Notes: generated by a model not told the origin, from the sequence alone. A DNA stretch of 34,676 nt from Alphaproteobacteria bacterium 32-64-14 (GCA_002280725.1 NCEM01000023.1:1-34676); one strand, 5' to 3'; shown: positions 1-9,183, counted from the first letter of the stretch. Translations and numbers: made by a program.

Positions 1-1
1 G

Positions 2-424
2 TCGCCGACAGACAGCCGGCCGCTGACGTTCATCAATGGCGATCTTGGCTATGAGGTGGAAGCCGACATCGAGCTTGAGGGCGAGGCGGAGGCGGGCGTG
101 CTGCTGTTCTATTCGCCGAAGCTGTACTGTGGGCTGGGCTTCTCGGAGCGCGGGCTGGTGATGCATCGCGTGGGGACGCAGCGACGCGGGGCGGCGCCTG
201 CGGATTTCGGGCGGCGCATGCAGATCAGGGTGCAGAACGACCGGCACATCGTGACGTGCTGGAGCCGCACGCCGGGGCGTGAGTGGACGCAGTACGGCGT
301 GCGGTTCGAGACGTCTGGCTACAACCACAATACGGCGTGGGATTTTCTGAGTCTGCGGCCGGCGCTTTATTGTGCGGGGCGTGGGAGTGCGCAGGTGCGG
401 AGTGTAACTTACAGGGCGTTGTGA
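2..424 (+). CDS. GH43-family glycosidase, C-terminal part (5' truncated by window)
   Basis: The frame is open to the left edge, so this is the 3' end of a longer gene; the GTG at 56 is probably internal. The visible ~140 residues resemble the C-terminal concanavalin-like beta-sandwich of GH43 beta-xylosidases and arabinofuranosidases. They show an alternating strand pattern, a segment EAGVLLFYSPKLYCGLGF and a late aromatic stretch ending RSVTYRAL. In this family that domain packs against an N-terminal five-bladed propeller holding the catalytic acids, which is outside the window. The likely role is hydrolysis of plant or algal pentose side chains. The family call rests on pattern resemblance; the exact substrate cannot be given. 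Confidence 0.7.
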   Translation, partial: SPTDSRPLTFINGDLGYEVEADIELEGEAEAGVLLFYSPKLYCGLGFSERGLVMHRVGTQRRGAAPADFGRRMQIRVQNDRHIVTCWSRTPGREWTQYGVRFETSGYNHNTAWDFLSLRPALYCAGRGSAQVRSVTYRAL

Positions 425-455
425 GAGCGCGCCCAGTCGAGATACCCCGTCCGTC

Positions 456-530
456 TCGCGACGAAGCCGTCGCGATCCACCTCCCGCAGTTGCGTGGCAA
501 CTGGTGGAGGTGGCGCGCTGCGTAGCAGCG
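456..530. repeat. Triple-hairpin palindromic repeat, copy 1
   Basis: Three stem-loops follow one another in the gap after the GH43 gene. The first is TCGCGAC/GTCGCGA (456-462 with 469-475). The second is CCACCTCC/GGAGGTGG (477-484 with 506-513), enclosing CAGTTGC/GCAACTG (487-493 with 497-503) across a 2x2 internal loop. The third is CGCTGC/GCAGCG (516-521 with 525-530). It shares a 13-base string and a spaced 7-base string, in opposite orientation, with the element at the right end of the window. It looks like a dispersed REP/MITE-like element; transcription is unknown. Confidence 0.75.
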
Positions 531-561
531 TGACGAAGGGGATCTATAGGTAGACGCGCGA

Positions 562-807
562 TTACTCGCCTGCGTTCTCGAGATAGGGCTCGACCTTGCC
601 TTTGAGCAGCATCGTCATCGGGTTGCCCTTGCGGTCGAGCGCGGCGCCGGCGACGACGCGGACCCAGCCTTCGCTGACGCAGTATTCCCAGACGTTGGTT
701 TTTTCCGCGCCGTTGAAGCGGATGCCGATGCCGCGCTCGAGGAGCTCCTTGTTGTAATAGGGGCTCTTGGCGTTCTGGCTGAGGCGGTCGGGAAGCGTGT
801 CGGTCAT
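562..807 (-). CDS. DUF3297 family protein
   Basis: Encodes 81 residues with the family's expected small size. The N-terminus MTDTLPDRLSQNAKSPYYNK, the central GIGIRFNG..KTNVWEYCVSEGWV block and a C-terminal DRKGNPMTMLLKG match the DUF3297 pattern as I know it. The function is unknown; some databases label such proteins glutathione peroxidase, which nothing here supports. It is small, soluble and lacks a signal peptide. It lies 54 bp upstream of cysQ's coding end on the same (minus) strand, and a short CCCCA/TGGGG hairpin (843-855) sits between them, so it may be the last gene of a cysQ transcript. Confidence 0.85.
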   Translation of the reverse strand: MTDTLPDRLSQNAKSPYYNKELLERGIGIRFNGAEKTNVWEYCVSEGWVRVVAGAALDRKGNPMTMLLKGKVEPYLENAGE

Positions 808-861
808 GTGAGGCTCGTGTCTCAGGGTCTGGCGGTCTGTGCCCCAGCTTGGGGGAGACGT

Positions 862-1680
862 CTACACCGGTTCCCGGCCCCAGGCGATGAAGGGGCCATT
901 ACGGAAGCCTTCGCCGCCCTTGCCGTAGACGAAGGGTGCGCCGTCCGGCTGGGTCACGACGCCGCCCGCAGCGTTGAGCACGGCGTGGCCGGCGGCTGTG
1001 TCCCATTCCATCGTGGGACCCCAGCGCGGATAGACATCGGCCTTGCCGGCCGCAACCCAGCAGAATTTCAGCGAGGAGCCGATGGCGGTCTGCCCGGCGA
1101 TCTTGCGGGCGGCGAGGAAGGCTTTTGTCCGCTCATCAAGATGCGAGGCCGAGGTGATGGCGGTGAGGCCTTCGGGCGGGTAAGCGCGCGTGACGAGCTT
1201 CTGGCCCTGCGTGACCGTCTCGCCGGGGAGGAAGCCTTCGAAGACTTCGGCGGCGCCGCCGCCGAGATACATCTCGCGGCGAGCAGGGGCGAAGACGGCG
1301 CCCGCCACCGTGTAGCCGCCGCAGATCAGGGCGATGTTAACCGTGAAGTCGCCCTTGCGCTGGATGAACTCCTTGGTGCCATCGACCGGGTCGACGAGGA
1401 TGAAAGCGTCCCAAATCTGGCCGCCTACGCCTTCGCGTGAGGCGCGCTCCTCGGCCAGAACGGGAATCCCCGGGAGGTCCTGCTCCAGCCGCGCGAGGAT
1501 CACCTCTTCGGCGCGCTCGTCCGCATCGGAAACGGGGCTGTAGTCGGCCTTGGTGCGGGTCTCGAAGTTGCTTTCATAGACCTCCATCACGCGCGTGCCG
1601 GCATCGGACGCGATCTGTGCGAACAGGCGGGCGAGCCTGTTGCGCTCGGCAGCGGTGGGCGTGGGGAGGGTGAAGCTCAT
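862..1680 (-). CDS. cysQ: 3'(2'),5'-bisphosphate nucleotidase CysQ
   Basis: Encodes 272 residues of the inositol-monophosphatase superfamily. The metal-binding motifs are in order: LAEE at about 75-78, DPVDGT at 97-102 followed by KEF, and WDTAAG at 226-231. The KEF after DPVDGT and the overall length favour CysQ over SuhB-type inositol monophosphatase. CysQ dephosphorylates 3'-phosphoadenosine 5'-phosphate (PAP) to AMP, relieving inhibition of sulfate assimilation and of RNA turnover; it is usually cytoplasmic or membrane-associated. The ATG at 1680 has an AAAGGTG ribosome-binding site. It is divergent from galE. No sulfate-assimilation gene is visible nearby. Confidence 0.92.
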   Translation of the reverse strand: MSFTLPTPTAAERNRLARLFAQIASDAGTRVMEVYESNFETRTKADYSPVSDADERAEEVILARLEQDLPGIPVLAEERASREGVGGQIWDAFILVDPVDGTKEFIQRKGDFTVNIALICGGYTVAGAVFAPARREMYLGGGAAEVFEGFLPGETVTQGQKLVTRAYPPEGLTAITSASHLDERTKAFLAARKIAGQTAIGSSLKFCWVAAGKADVYPRWGPTMEWDTAAGHAVLNAAGGVVTQPDGAPFVYGKGGEGFRNGPFIAWGREPV

Positions 1681-1706
1681 CGCACCTTTACCATGAAACC
1701 GCCGGA

Positions 1707-1735
1707 GCCATCGCGGTCCGCGCGCCTTGTGTCAA
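1707..1735 (-). promoter_or_regulatory. Possible sigma-70 promoter for cysQ
   Basis: On the minus strand a perfect TTGACA (-35) lies at 1730-1735. Seventeen bases downstream is GATGGC (1707-1712), a weak -10. The position, 27 bases before the cysQ ATG, is suitable. Only the -35 is convincing. Confidence 0.35.
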
Positions 1736-1800
1736 CCGTGCGCGACCATTCAGGCCAGCAAGCACAGGTCTTGCAGCGACCCTTCGAAACGAGGCGGTCC

Positions 1801-2805
1801 ATGTCGCTCAAGCGTATCCTCATTGTTGGCGGCGCCGGCTATATCGGCTCCCACGCGGCCAAGGCCCTGCGCCTGGCCGGGCGTGAGCCGATCGTGTTCG
1901 ACGACCTGTCGTGCGGCCATGAACATGCCGTGCGCTGGGGGCCGCTGGTGAAGGGCGACGTGCGCAATGCGGATCAGCTGCGCGCCGCCATCCGCGAGCA
2001 CCGGCCCGACGCGGTGATGCAGTTCGCAGCGCGCATCGAGGTGGGCGAGGGCGAACAAAACCCGGCGCATTTCTATGACAACAACGTTGCAGGCACATTG
2101 AACCTGGTCCGAACGATGATGGACGAGGGCGTGAAGAACCTCGTGTTCTCCTCGACCTGCGCAATCTATGGCGACCCTGAGCGTCTGCCGCTGACCGAGG
2201 ACTTGCCCAAGCGCCCGGTCTCGACCTATGGCCGCACCAAGCTGATGACCGAGCAGATGCTGGAAGACATCAGCCGCGCGCACGGGATCAACTTCGCGGC
2301 GCTGCGCTATTTCAACGCCGCGGGCGCCGATCCCGAGGGTGAGACGGGCGAAGAGCACGATCCGGAAACGCACCTGATCCCGAATGCGCTGAAAGCTGCT
2401 GTGGGTCTGGGCGGGCCGATGAAGCTGTTCGGCACGGATTATCCGACGCCGGATGGCACCTGCATCCGCGACTTTGTGCATGTGACGGATCTGGCCGAGG
2501 CGCACATCCTCGCGGCCGACAAGATCGCGGCGACCAACACCAACCTCCAGCTGAACCTCGGTTCGGGCAATGCGTGCACCGTGCTGGAAGTGCTGAAGGC
2601 GGCGGAGCGGGCAACGGGACGCGCTGTTCCGGTTACGCTTGCGCCGCGCCGGCCGGGCGATGCTGTTGCGCTGTATGCGGACACCACGAAAGTGCGCGCC
2701 GAGCTTGGCTGGACGCCGCGTCTGTCTGACATCGACACGATCGTTTCGACGGCGTGGGCCTTTCATCGCCAGAAATGGCGGTTGCCGGCGCAGGCAGCCG
2801 AGTAG
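1801..2805 (+). CDS. galE: UDP-glucose 4-epimerase
   Basis: Encodes a 334-residue extended short-chain dehydrogenase. The NAD-binding GGAGYIGS is at 10-17, the Ser/Thr of the SSTC segment at 117-120, and the catalytic YGRTK at 143-147, followed by the GalE-typical RYFNAAGADPEGETGE. It interconverts UDP-glucose and UDP-galactose for surface polysaccharide synthesis in the cytoplasm. The frame is open upstream to an ATG at 1693, but those 36 residues are not GalE-like; the ATG at 1801 gives the standard N-terminus and has a GAGG in front. It is divergent from cysQ. No polysaccharide cluster is adjacent; an RmlD-like reductase lies about 1.3 kb downstream. Confidence 0.93.
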   Translation: MSLKRILIVGGAGYIGSHAAKALRLAGREPIVFDDLSCGHEHAVRWGPLVKGDVRNADQLRAAIREHRPDAVMQFAARIEVGEGEQNPAHFYDNNVAGTLNLVRTMMDEGVKNLVFSSTCAIYGDPERLPLTEDLPKRPVSTYGRTKLMTEQMLEDISRAHGINFAALRYFNAAGADPEGETGEEHDPETHLIPNALKAAVGLGGPMKLFGTDYPTPDGTCIRDFVHVTDLAEAHILAADKIAATNTNLQLNLGSGNACTVLEVLKAAERATGRAVPVTLAPRRPGDAVALYADTTKVRAELGWTPRLSDIDTIVSTAWAFHRQKWRLPAQAAE

Positions 2806-2879
2806 CGGAAGGCCCGATAGTCGTTCGTAAACAGCCCGTTCATCGAGTGCTCATCTATTTGCGATCATCTTCCAGCGCG

Positions 2880-3518
2880 ATGACAGGCGGATTGCGATAC
2901 AGATTGCTGGGGTCGGGGGCGGCGCTTGTCGCAAGCCTTGCCGTCTCTGCCTGCGCAAGTTCGCGCCCCGCGCCGATTACGTTTGCGGGGGCATCGCCCG
3001 CTGTCCCGCGCGCCGCCGTTCCGGTCGCCGCGCCACGCGCGCCAGCGCCTGTCGATACATCTTCGCTGCCTTACGACCCCGCCTTTCCGCCAGTGGTTCT
3101 CGATGGCGCGCCGATATCGGAGTGCGTGCCGTTCGCGCGCAACCAGTCTGGCGTGCAGATCTGGGGAGACGCGGTCACGTGGTGGGCGCAGGCTGACGGA
3201 CGCTATGTGCGCTCGGCGCATCCGGCTGAGGGCTCTGTGCTGGTGACGAAGGGCTACAACGATCCGGCACGCGGGCATGTCTCTGTCGTGTCAGCGATCG
3301 TGTCGGACCGGCTGATCCGCGTCGATCACGCCAACTGGCTGGGCGGGGGCGAGACCACGCTCAACGTGCCTGTGCTGGATGTGTCGGCGAACAATGACTG
3401 GAGCGAAGTGCGTGTGTGGCATGTGCCCGGCGCGCACTGGGGCGGGCGCGTCTACAATGCGCAGGGTTTCATCCATCCGTTCCGGCTGAACGGCAATGCG
3501 GGCCTCATCAGCGAGTGA
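2880..3518 (+). CDS. CHAP-domain lipoprotein (putative peptidoglycan amidase/peptidase)
   Basis: Encodes 212 residues from the ATG at 2880. A lipoprotein signal peptide ends in the lipobox VSAC, with the acylated cysteine at 25. A Pro/Ala-rich linker (about 28-60) follows, then a CHAP/NlpC-P60-like domain. The putative catalytic triad is C82 (in ISECVPFAR), H133 (in RGHVSVV) and N152 (in DHANW). Such enzymes cleave peptidoglycan peptides or amide bonds in the periplasm. An in-frame start at 2754 would overlap galE and bury the signal sequence, so it was not used. The stop overlaps the convergent GNAT gene by 11 bases. The exact bond cleaved is unknown. Confidence 0.82.
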   Translation: MTGGLRYRLLGSGAALVASLAVSACASSRPAPITFAGASPAVPRAAVPVAAPRAPAPVDTSSLPYDPAFPPVVLDGAPISECVPFARNQSGVQIWGDAVTWWAQADGRYVRSAHPAEGSVLVTKGYNDPARGHVSVVSAIVSDRLIRVDHANWLGGGETTLNVPVLDVSANNDWSEVRVWHVPGAHWGGRVYNAQGFIHPFRLNGNAGLISE

Positions 3519-4083
3519 CGCGGCTCCACAATTCGCTGCGCCGGGCTTTCCATTCATCCGCCGTCTGGCCCCAGAGATCGACGGGATCGTTCTGATAGGG
3601 CGGGGGCATCTGTCCGGGTCCGCGGTTCAAGGAGCCGAGGCGCGCGGCGAGCTTCTGCGAGTTCACATTGTCGGGGTGGATGGAGTGAATGATGTCGGTC
3701 CAGCCGAGCACATCGACGGCGAAATCCATCGAAGCAAGCGCGCCCTCGTAAGCGTAGCCCTTGCCCCAGACCTCGCGGACGACGCCCCAGCCAACTTCGT
3801 TGCCGGGCCAGCCATGCGGCGCCCACGGCCCGAGGCGGCCAATCCAGCGGCCTGAGGATTTCTCGAACGCGGAGAACATCGCGAAGCCCGTCGCGTGCCA
3901 GGCGCCGATGATGCTGCACATGCCCCGCCACACGACGGAAGGCGGCTGTGCCTTGCCGATGTAGCGGGCGGACTCCTCGTCGGCCATGTAAGCGCACCAC
4001 GGCTCGAACTCGGCGAGCGTTGGCACTTTGAGGATGAGGCGCGGTGTTTCGATGACAGCGTCGAGCCGGGAAACGGACAACAT
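3508..4083 (-). CDS. GNAT family N-acetyltransferase (RimJ/RimL-like)
   Basis: Encodes 191 residues. An ETPRLILKVPT start, a WIGRLGPWAPHGWPG strand and the acetyl-CoA loop VVREVWGKGYAYEGA are followed by NVNSQKLAARLG; together these are typical of RimJ/RimL-type GNAT proteins. They transfer an acetyl group from acetyl-CoA to an amine, often a ribosomal protein N-terminus or a small metabolite; the substrate is not predictable here. The ATG at 4083 was chosen because GAGG sits 6 bases upstream; earlier in-frame ATGs (4095, 4116) have no such site. It follows the RmlD-like gene by about 50 bp on the same strand, so the two may be co-transcribed. Confidence 0.85.
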   Translation of the reverse strand: MLSVSRLDAVIETPRLILKVPTLAEFEPWCAYMADEESARYIGKAQPPSVVWRGMCSIIGAWHATGFAMFSAFEKSSGRWIGRLGPWAPHGWPGNEVGWGVVREVWGKGYAYEGALASMDFAVDVLGWTDIIHSIHPDNVNSQKLAARLGSLNRGPGQMPPPYQNDPVDLWGQTADEWKARRSELWSRVTR

Positions 4084-4131
4084 GGCGGACCTCATGCGAT
4101 CAGGCGTGGAGCGCAATTCGCATGAATTCCG

Positions 4132-5019
4132 TCAGCGCGAAAGCACTCCGGCGACGGAGCGGGCAAGTCCTTCGCTCCATGGCGTCCACGTCAGGCCGAG
4201 GCGCTGTGTGGCGAGGGCGCCGGAGAGACGGGCGTTGAGTGGGCGCGGAGCGGGCGCGTTGAAGGTTGCGGTGGCGACCGGCTGGACGTCTGCGAAGGGG
4301 CCGCCCTGGCGTTTCGATTCCTGCAGGATGTCGCGCGCCATACTGGCGCGGTCTGTGGTCCATGGTGCGGCGACGTGCAGGAGCGGGGGCAGGTTGCTTT
4401 CGCCGCTGTGCATGGCGCGCGCGAGGGCGATCAGGGCGCGGGCGATGTCTGGCGCATAGGTGGGCGGGCCGACCTGATCGTCCACGACCTGAAGCTGATC
4501 GCGCGTGCGGGCGAAGCCGACAATCTTCGAGACAAAGTTGTCGGCGAATTCGGAATAGACCCAGCAGACGCGCGCGGTGATCGCTGCGGGGTTTGCTGAA
4601 GCGACGGCGTGTTCGCCCGCCAGCTTGGAGCGGCCGTAAGCGGAGAGCGGATTGGGGCTGTCGCGTTCGGTGTAGGGGTCGGGGCTGTTTCCGTCGAACA
4701 CGCAGTCGGTGGACATGTGGATGAAGGGCAGGCTGAGCGTGGCGCAGATGCGCGCGAGCGCGAGCGGGCCGTCGGCGTTGATGCGCATCGCCTCGTCGGG
4801 TTCGGACTCGGCGCGGTCGACGAAGTTGTAGGCGCCGGTGTTGATCAGCACGTCTGGCTTTGCGGCATCGATGTAGCGGGCGAGGCTGGCGGCGTCGCGA
4901 AGGTCGGCTTGTTGGCTGTTGGCCTGGGTCAGCGTGATCTCGCCATTTCCCGCCGTGGTTGCGGCGATGGCGCGCGCCGTCTGGCCATTGCGGCCGATGG
5001 TAGCGATGCGGAGACTCAT
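4132..5019 (-). CDS. rfbD: dTDP-4-dehydrorhamnose reductase-like SDR (RmlD family)
   Basis: Encodes 295 residues from the ATG at 5019. The RmlD-type N-terminus IGRNGQ (8-13) is followed by INTGAYNFVDRAE, the catalytic STD (103-105) with CVFDG, and YGRSK (128-132). In dTDP-rhamnose synthesis RmlD reduces dTDP-4-keto-rhamnose using NAD(P)H. The other three rml genes are absent from the window, so it could instead act on another nucleotide sugar; family assignment is firm, substrate less so. An alternative start at 5034 is possible; neither has a strong ribosome-binding site. Confidence 0.83.
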   Translation of the reverse strand: MSLRIATIGRNGQTARAIAATTAGNGEITLTQANSQQADLRDAASLARYIDAAKPDVLINTGAYNFVDRAESEPDEAMRINADGPLALARICATLSLPFIHMSTDCVFDGNSPDPYTERDSPNPLSAYGRSKLAGEHAVASANPAAITARVCWVYSEFADNFVSKIVGFARTRDQLQVVDDQVGPPTYAPDIARALIALARAMHSGESNLPPLLHVAAPWTTDRASMARDILQESKRQGGPFADVQPVATATFNAPAPRPLNARLSGALATQRLGLTWTPWSEGLARSVAGVLSR

Positions 5020-5066
5020 GCGCCCGTGTCGCATGGCGCGCGCTGAGGGCCAAGAGCTCGCGGCAA

Positions 5067-5095
5067 TCGACAGGGGCGTCGAATTTGCCTAGATC
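5067..5095 (+). promoter_or_regulatory. Possible promoter for the FKBP lipoprotein
   Basis: TCGACA (5067-5072) and TAGATC (5090-5095) are separated by 17 bases and end 26 bases before the ATG. The -10 matches poorly. The -35 overlaps an inverted repeat TCGAC/GTCGA (5067-5071 with 5078-5082). Confidence 0.3.
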
Positions 5096-5121
5096 ACCGC
5101 CACAGAATTGAAGGAAACGGG

Positions 5122-6030
5122 ATGAAACACGCTGCTGTCATCGTCGCTGCGCTTGCGCTGGCCGCCAGTGGTTGCGGACTGCCGTTTTGGCCCAAGCCGG
5201 AAGGACCATCGACAATGCCGAACGCCGCCGACGCCAACGCCTGGCAAAAACTGGTTCCGTGGAATTCGGCAGCACCGAATGTGGTGAAGACGGGTACGGG
5301 CCTTGAATACATCGTTCTGGCCAGCGGACCTGCGGATGGCCAGCTGCCGAGCGCGCGCTCGGAGGCGACGATCCACTATGAGGGCCACCTCAACGCCGAC
5401 AACTCGAAGTTCGATTCCTCTTTCGACCGCAATGCACCTGCGACCTTCCCGGTGAGCGCCGTGGTGCCGGGCTTCTCCGAAGCGCTGCAGCTGATGAAGC
5501 CGGGCGACAACTGGCTGGTCTACATTCCCTCCGCCCTTGGCTATGGCGCGCGAGGATCGCGCGGCGCGGTGCCGCCGAATGCGGACCTCGTGTTCGAGAT
5601 CGAGATGAAATCCTTCTCCAGCCCGCCGGACATCACGCGCGATGCGTGGGCGAAGTTCACGCCGTGGAATTCGGCGGCGCCGGAAGTGAAGAAGACGGCG
5701 AGCGGGCTTGAGTATGTCGTGATCGACAGCGGCCCGGCTGATGGCGTGGTGACGCGCAAGGATCAGGACGTGGAAATCTATTACGAGGGCCGTCTGGCTG
5801 CCGGCGGCGAAGCGTTCGACTCGGCGTTCGAGCGTGGCGGCACGGAAGTGTTCCCGGTCGCAGCCGTTGTGCCGGGCTTCTCGGAAGGGCTGCAGCTGAT
5901 GAAGCCGGGCGACCGCTGGCTGGTGCACATCCCGTCCGACCTCGGTTATGGCGCGCGCGGCACGCCGGGCGGACCGATTCCGCCGAATACGGATCTGACG
6001 TTCGAGATCCTGGTGGTGCAGGCTTACTAG
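5122..6030 (+). CDS. Tandem-FKBP peptidyl-prolyl isomerase lipoprotein
   Basis: Encodes 302 residues. A signal peptide ends in the lipobox AASGC (acylated C18). Two FKBP-type domains follow, roughly 40-168 and 175-302, each with PWNSAAP, VVPGFSE, LQLMKPGD and LGYGARG. FKBP proteins catalyse cis-trans isomerisation of peptidyl-proline; a lipid-anchored form would assist folding in the periplasm. The two halves are offset by exactly 405 bases and are very similar at the DNA level, so the second domain arose by internal duplication. Most bacterial FKBP lipoproteins carry one such domain. GAAGGAAA upstream of the ATG is a good ribosome-binding site. Confidence 0.92.
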   Translation: MKHAAVIVAALALAASGCGLPFWPKPEGPSTMPNAADANAWQKLVPWNSAAPNVVKTGTGLEYIVLASGPADGQLPSARSEATIHYEGHLNADNSKFDSSFDRNAPATFPVSAVVPGFSEALQLMKPGDNWLVYIPSALGYGARGSRGAVPPNADLVFEIEMKSFSSPPDITRDAWAKFTPWNSAAPEVKKTASGLEYVVIDSGPADGVVTRKDQDVEIYYEGRLAAGGEAFDSAFERGGTEVFPVAAVVPGFSEGLQLMKPGDRWLVHIPSDLGYGARGTPGGPIPPNTDLTFEILVVQAY

Positions 6031-6036
6031 GGCGGC

Positions 6037-6873
6037 TCAGACTGCCTGTTCAGCGAGTAGGCGCTGTCTTGCTTCTGAGCAGAACGTAGCTGGGTCACGC
6101 CAAATGGGTATTCGCTCAACTGCGTCTGGAGCTTGGGGCCCCAATCCATCGATGAGACAGCAGTACTGCAGGTAGGCAGAGCCTAATTGGATCATCACCA
6201 GAAACGTGCTCAGCTCTTCAGTATACGACCACCTGTATGCGAACTGCGAAGACAGGTCTTCGCGCTGGAAGGATGTCGTTGAAATGAAGGGCGTGAGCTT
6301 AGAAAGCTCGTTCGCTCGATCTGGCCAAGCGTGACGGATGTTTGCATCGAAGCGCACATCGACCCGGCCGTCGCGAGGAAAAGGTCGACCAAGCTGCTTT
6401 CGATAGAGCGCAATCGCGATTTTGGCTCCGCTTAGAAGAAAAGCGACCTTCGCTTCAGTGGGCAATCGCACGATAGGAAAATCCGAGAAGTCCGCGCCCA
6501 ACGGTAGCTGGACGCCGAACTTCTTTGCAGCATTCCGCCACGCTGCTCGATCGTCCATTTTCGAGGGGAGCGCATCGCGGTTGTTGTTGTAGACGCCTGC
6601 GATTTTCTTGTGCAGACCCTCGGCGTCGAGATGCCCTTGGCCTGACAAATTTATCCAGAGCGCTGTGACTTGTTCTAAGTCGCTGACACCATGGTTGCAG
6701 TCAGCGCACGCCGCGAATTCGAAGTCATCCGGATGACGTTTGCCTCGAAAGAAGATTTTCGGAGGCTGATGGTCGATCGTAGTGGCGGCCCTTCTGCCCC
6801 CGCAGAAAACACAAAAGGGATCGGCTCTTAGTATTTCTGAGTGCCGATCCCTCTTGCGTTTCGCTTCACCCAT
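6037..6873 (-). CDS. HNH endonuclease-like protein of unknown role
   Basis: Encodes 278 residues. Near the N-terminus two CxxC pairs (C21/C24 and C56/C59) enclose D34-H35, and N60-H61 follows, forming a compact HNH/zinc-ribbon fold as in HNH nucleases. The remaining ~210 residues are not recognised; they look soluble and mixed alpha/beta. Base composition differs from the neighbours: 29 of 60 bases are G/C at 6181-6240, well below the flanking genes. Its ATG directly abuts the mdh stop codon (TAAATG), so it is probably translated by coupling to mdh. It has no partner such as a methylase or second nuclease subunit. HNH membership is well supported; nuclease activity and biological role are inference. 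Confidence 0.75.
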   Translation of the reverse strand: MGEAKRKRDRHSEILRADPFCVFCGGRRAATTIDHQPPKIFFRGKRHPDDFEFAACADCNHGVSDLEQVTALWINLSGQGHLDAEGLHKKIAGVYNNNRDALPSKMDDRAAWRNAAKKFGVQLPLGADFSDFPIVRLPTEAKVAFLLSGAKIAIALYRKQLGRPFPRDGRVDVRFDANIRHAWPDRANELSKLTPFISTTSFQREDLSSQFAYRWSYTEELSTFLVMIQLGSAYLQYCCLIDGLGPQAPDAVERIPIWRDPATFCSEARQRLLAEQAV

Positions 6874-8010
<1,137 letters not shown>

Positions 8011-8069
8011 TTAGCGCAACGGGAGCAGGGGGGCAATGCCGCTTGGCGCGCCGCCGGGCCGGGACGGCG

Positions 8070-8585
8070 TCAGGACTCCTCGTCCTCGCCCGCCTTCCAG
8101 TCCTCGACCCGCGTGATGCGGAGGCCCAGGGTACAGGCGTCGGCGTTGCACGCCTTCATCCGTATCTCGATGGTCATTGGCCGCGGCAGGCCTGTGGGCT
8201 TATCCAGCGGCGAGCGGTATTCGGCCGCGTGCAGGTTCAGTACCGGCGCATTGTCGTCCGCATCGTCGATATCCGCCTCCGTCCCATCTGCCTCCAGCGC
8301 GGCGAGGTCCACGTTCACGCAGTCATCGTCGCAGATGATGTTGACGTAGTACTCCACCGTCGCATCCGCCTCGAAGGGCAGGGTCAGCACCTCGCCCGCC
8401 TTGATCGTGACGTACCGGGTCTCGCCAACCGGCGGATCGCTGGTCACCACGTCGAGAAGCCGATCGATCTCCCTACGCGCCTCGGGCGTGGGCGGTCCGG
8501 CGCTGGCGGAGGCAGCTATCGACGCAGCCAGCGCGAATGTGATTGCCGCCAGTCCCGTCGTGATTTTCATGCGCGTGAGCCCCAT
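8070..8585 (-). CDS. Secreted hypothetical protein
   Basis: Encodes 171 residues with a clear Sec signal peptide: a basic start, a hydrophobic core (about 9-24) and a likely cleavage after SASAG near residue 30. The mature part is acidic. It has paired cysteines (CDDDC, later C..AC), suggesting disulfides in the periplasm, and the predicted secondary structure is mainly beta. I do not recognise a family. An in-frame ATG at 8570 is an alternative start that would still leave a signal peptide. It lies upstream of mdh on the same strand across an 89-bp gap. Confidence 0.75.
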   Translation of the reverse strand: MGLTRMKITTGLAAITFALAASIAASASAGPPTPEARREIDRLLDVVTSDPPVGETRYVTIKAGEVLTLPFEADATVEYYVNIICDDDCVNVDLAALEADGTEADIDDADDNAPVLNLHAAEYRSPLDKPTGLPRPMTIEIRMKACNADACTLGLRITRVEDWKAGEDEES

Positions 8586-8718
8586 TTCGTCCGGCGCGGA
8601 AAGTGCGCCGCGCTATCGGGGCGGTCAATTGGCCGGCTGCCGAATGCCCTGTCGTTTTTGCGTCTGCATGCTGGGCCGGGGCGTGACACAACGGGACATC
8701 CAGTGAAGGAGCCGCACC

Positions 8719-9183
8719 ATGTTTCAGATACGCCCGCTTGAAGCCGACCGCTTTTCCCACCTCTTCGGCCTTTCGGATGACGAGCTCGACCGTCAGGGCA
8801 TCGTCGCGCGCCGCGTTGGCGAGGGCGACCGCTTCCCCTGCCGTGTCAGCCTGCGTGATGCGCGGCCGGGGGAGCGAGCGTTGCTGCTGAACTATGAGCA
8901 TCAGAGCGCGGAAACGCCCTATCGCTCGCGGTACGCCATCTTCGTGATCGAGGGGGCTGAGGAGGCCCGGCTGGCGCCCGGCGAGCTTCCGCAAGTGTTC
9001 CAGCGGAGACCCATCGCGCTGCGCGCCTTCAGCGAGGCGGGCATGTTGCTTGAGGCTGCCATGGGCATGGGCGAGGAGATTGCGCCCGCCATCGCAAGCT
9101 TGTTCGCCAATCCCGCAGTCAGTTACCTGCATGCGCACAACGCCATGCATGGCTGCTATGCGGCGCGCATCGACCGGGCGTGA
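8719..9183 (+). CDS. DUF1203 family protein
   Basis: Encodes 154 residues. The order of motifs matches DUF1203: FPCRVSLRDARPGERALLLNYEHQ, then the YRSRYAIFV block, then a C-terminal YLHAHNAMHGCYAARI. The function of the family is unknown; the protein is soluble and has no signal peptide. The start is well supported by AAGGAG 7 bases before the ATG. It appears monocistronic: the previous gene is divergent and the next starts 223 bp later. Confidence 0.88.
   Translation: MFQIRPLEADRFSHLFGLSDDELDRQGIVARRVGEGDRFPCRVSLRDARPGERALLLNYEHQSAETPYRSRYAIFVIEGAEEARLAPGELPQVFQRRPIALRAFSEAGMLLEAAMGMGEEIAPAIASLFANPAVSYLHAHNAMHGCYAARIDRA

Noticed and set aside
1693..1800. Longer GalE start at the upstream ATG
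   Set aside because: The added 36 residues have no GalE character and would extend into the cysQ promoter; the Rossmann start fits the ATG at 1801.
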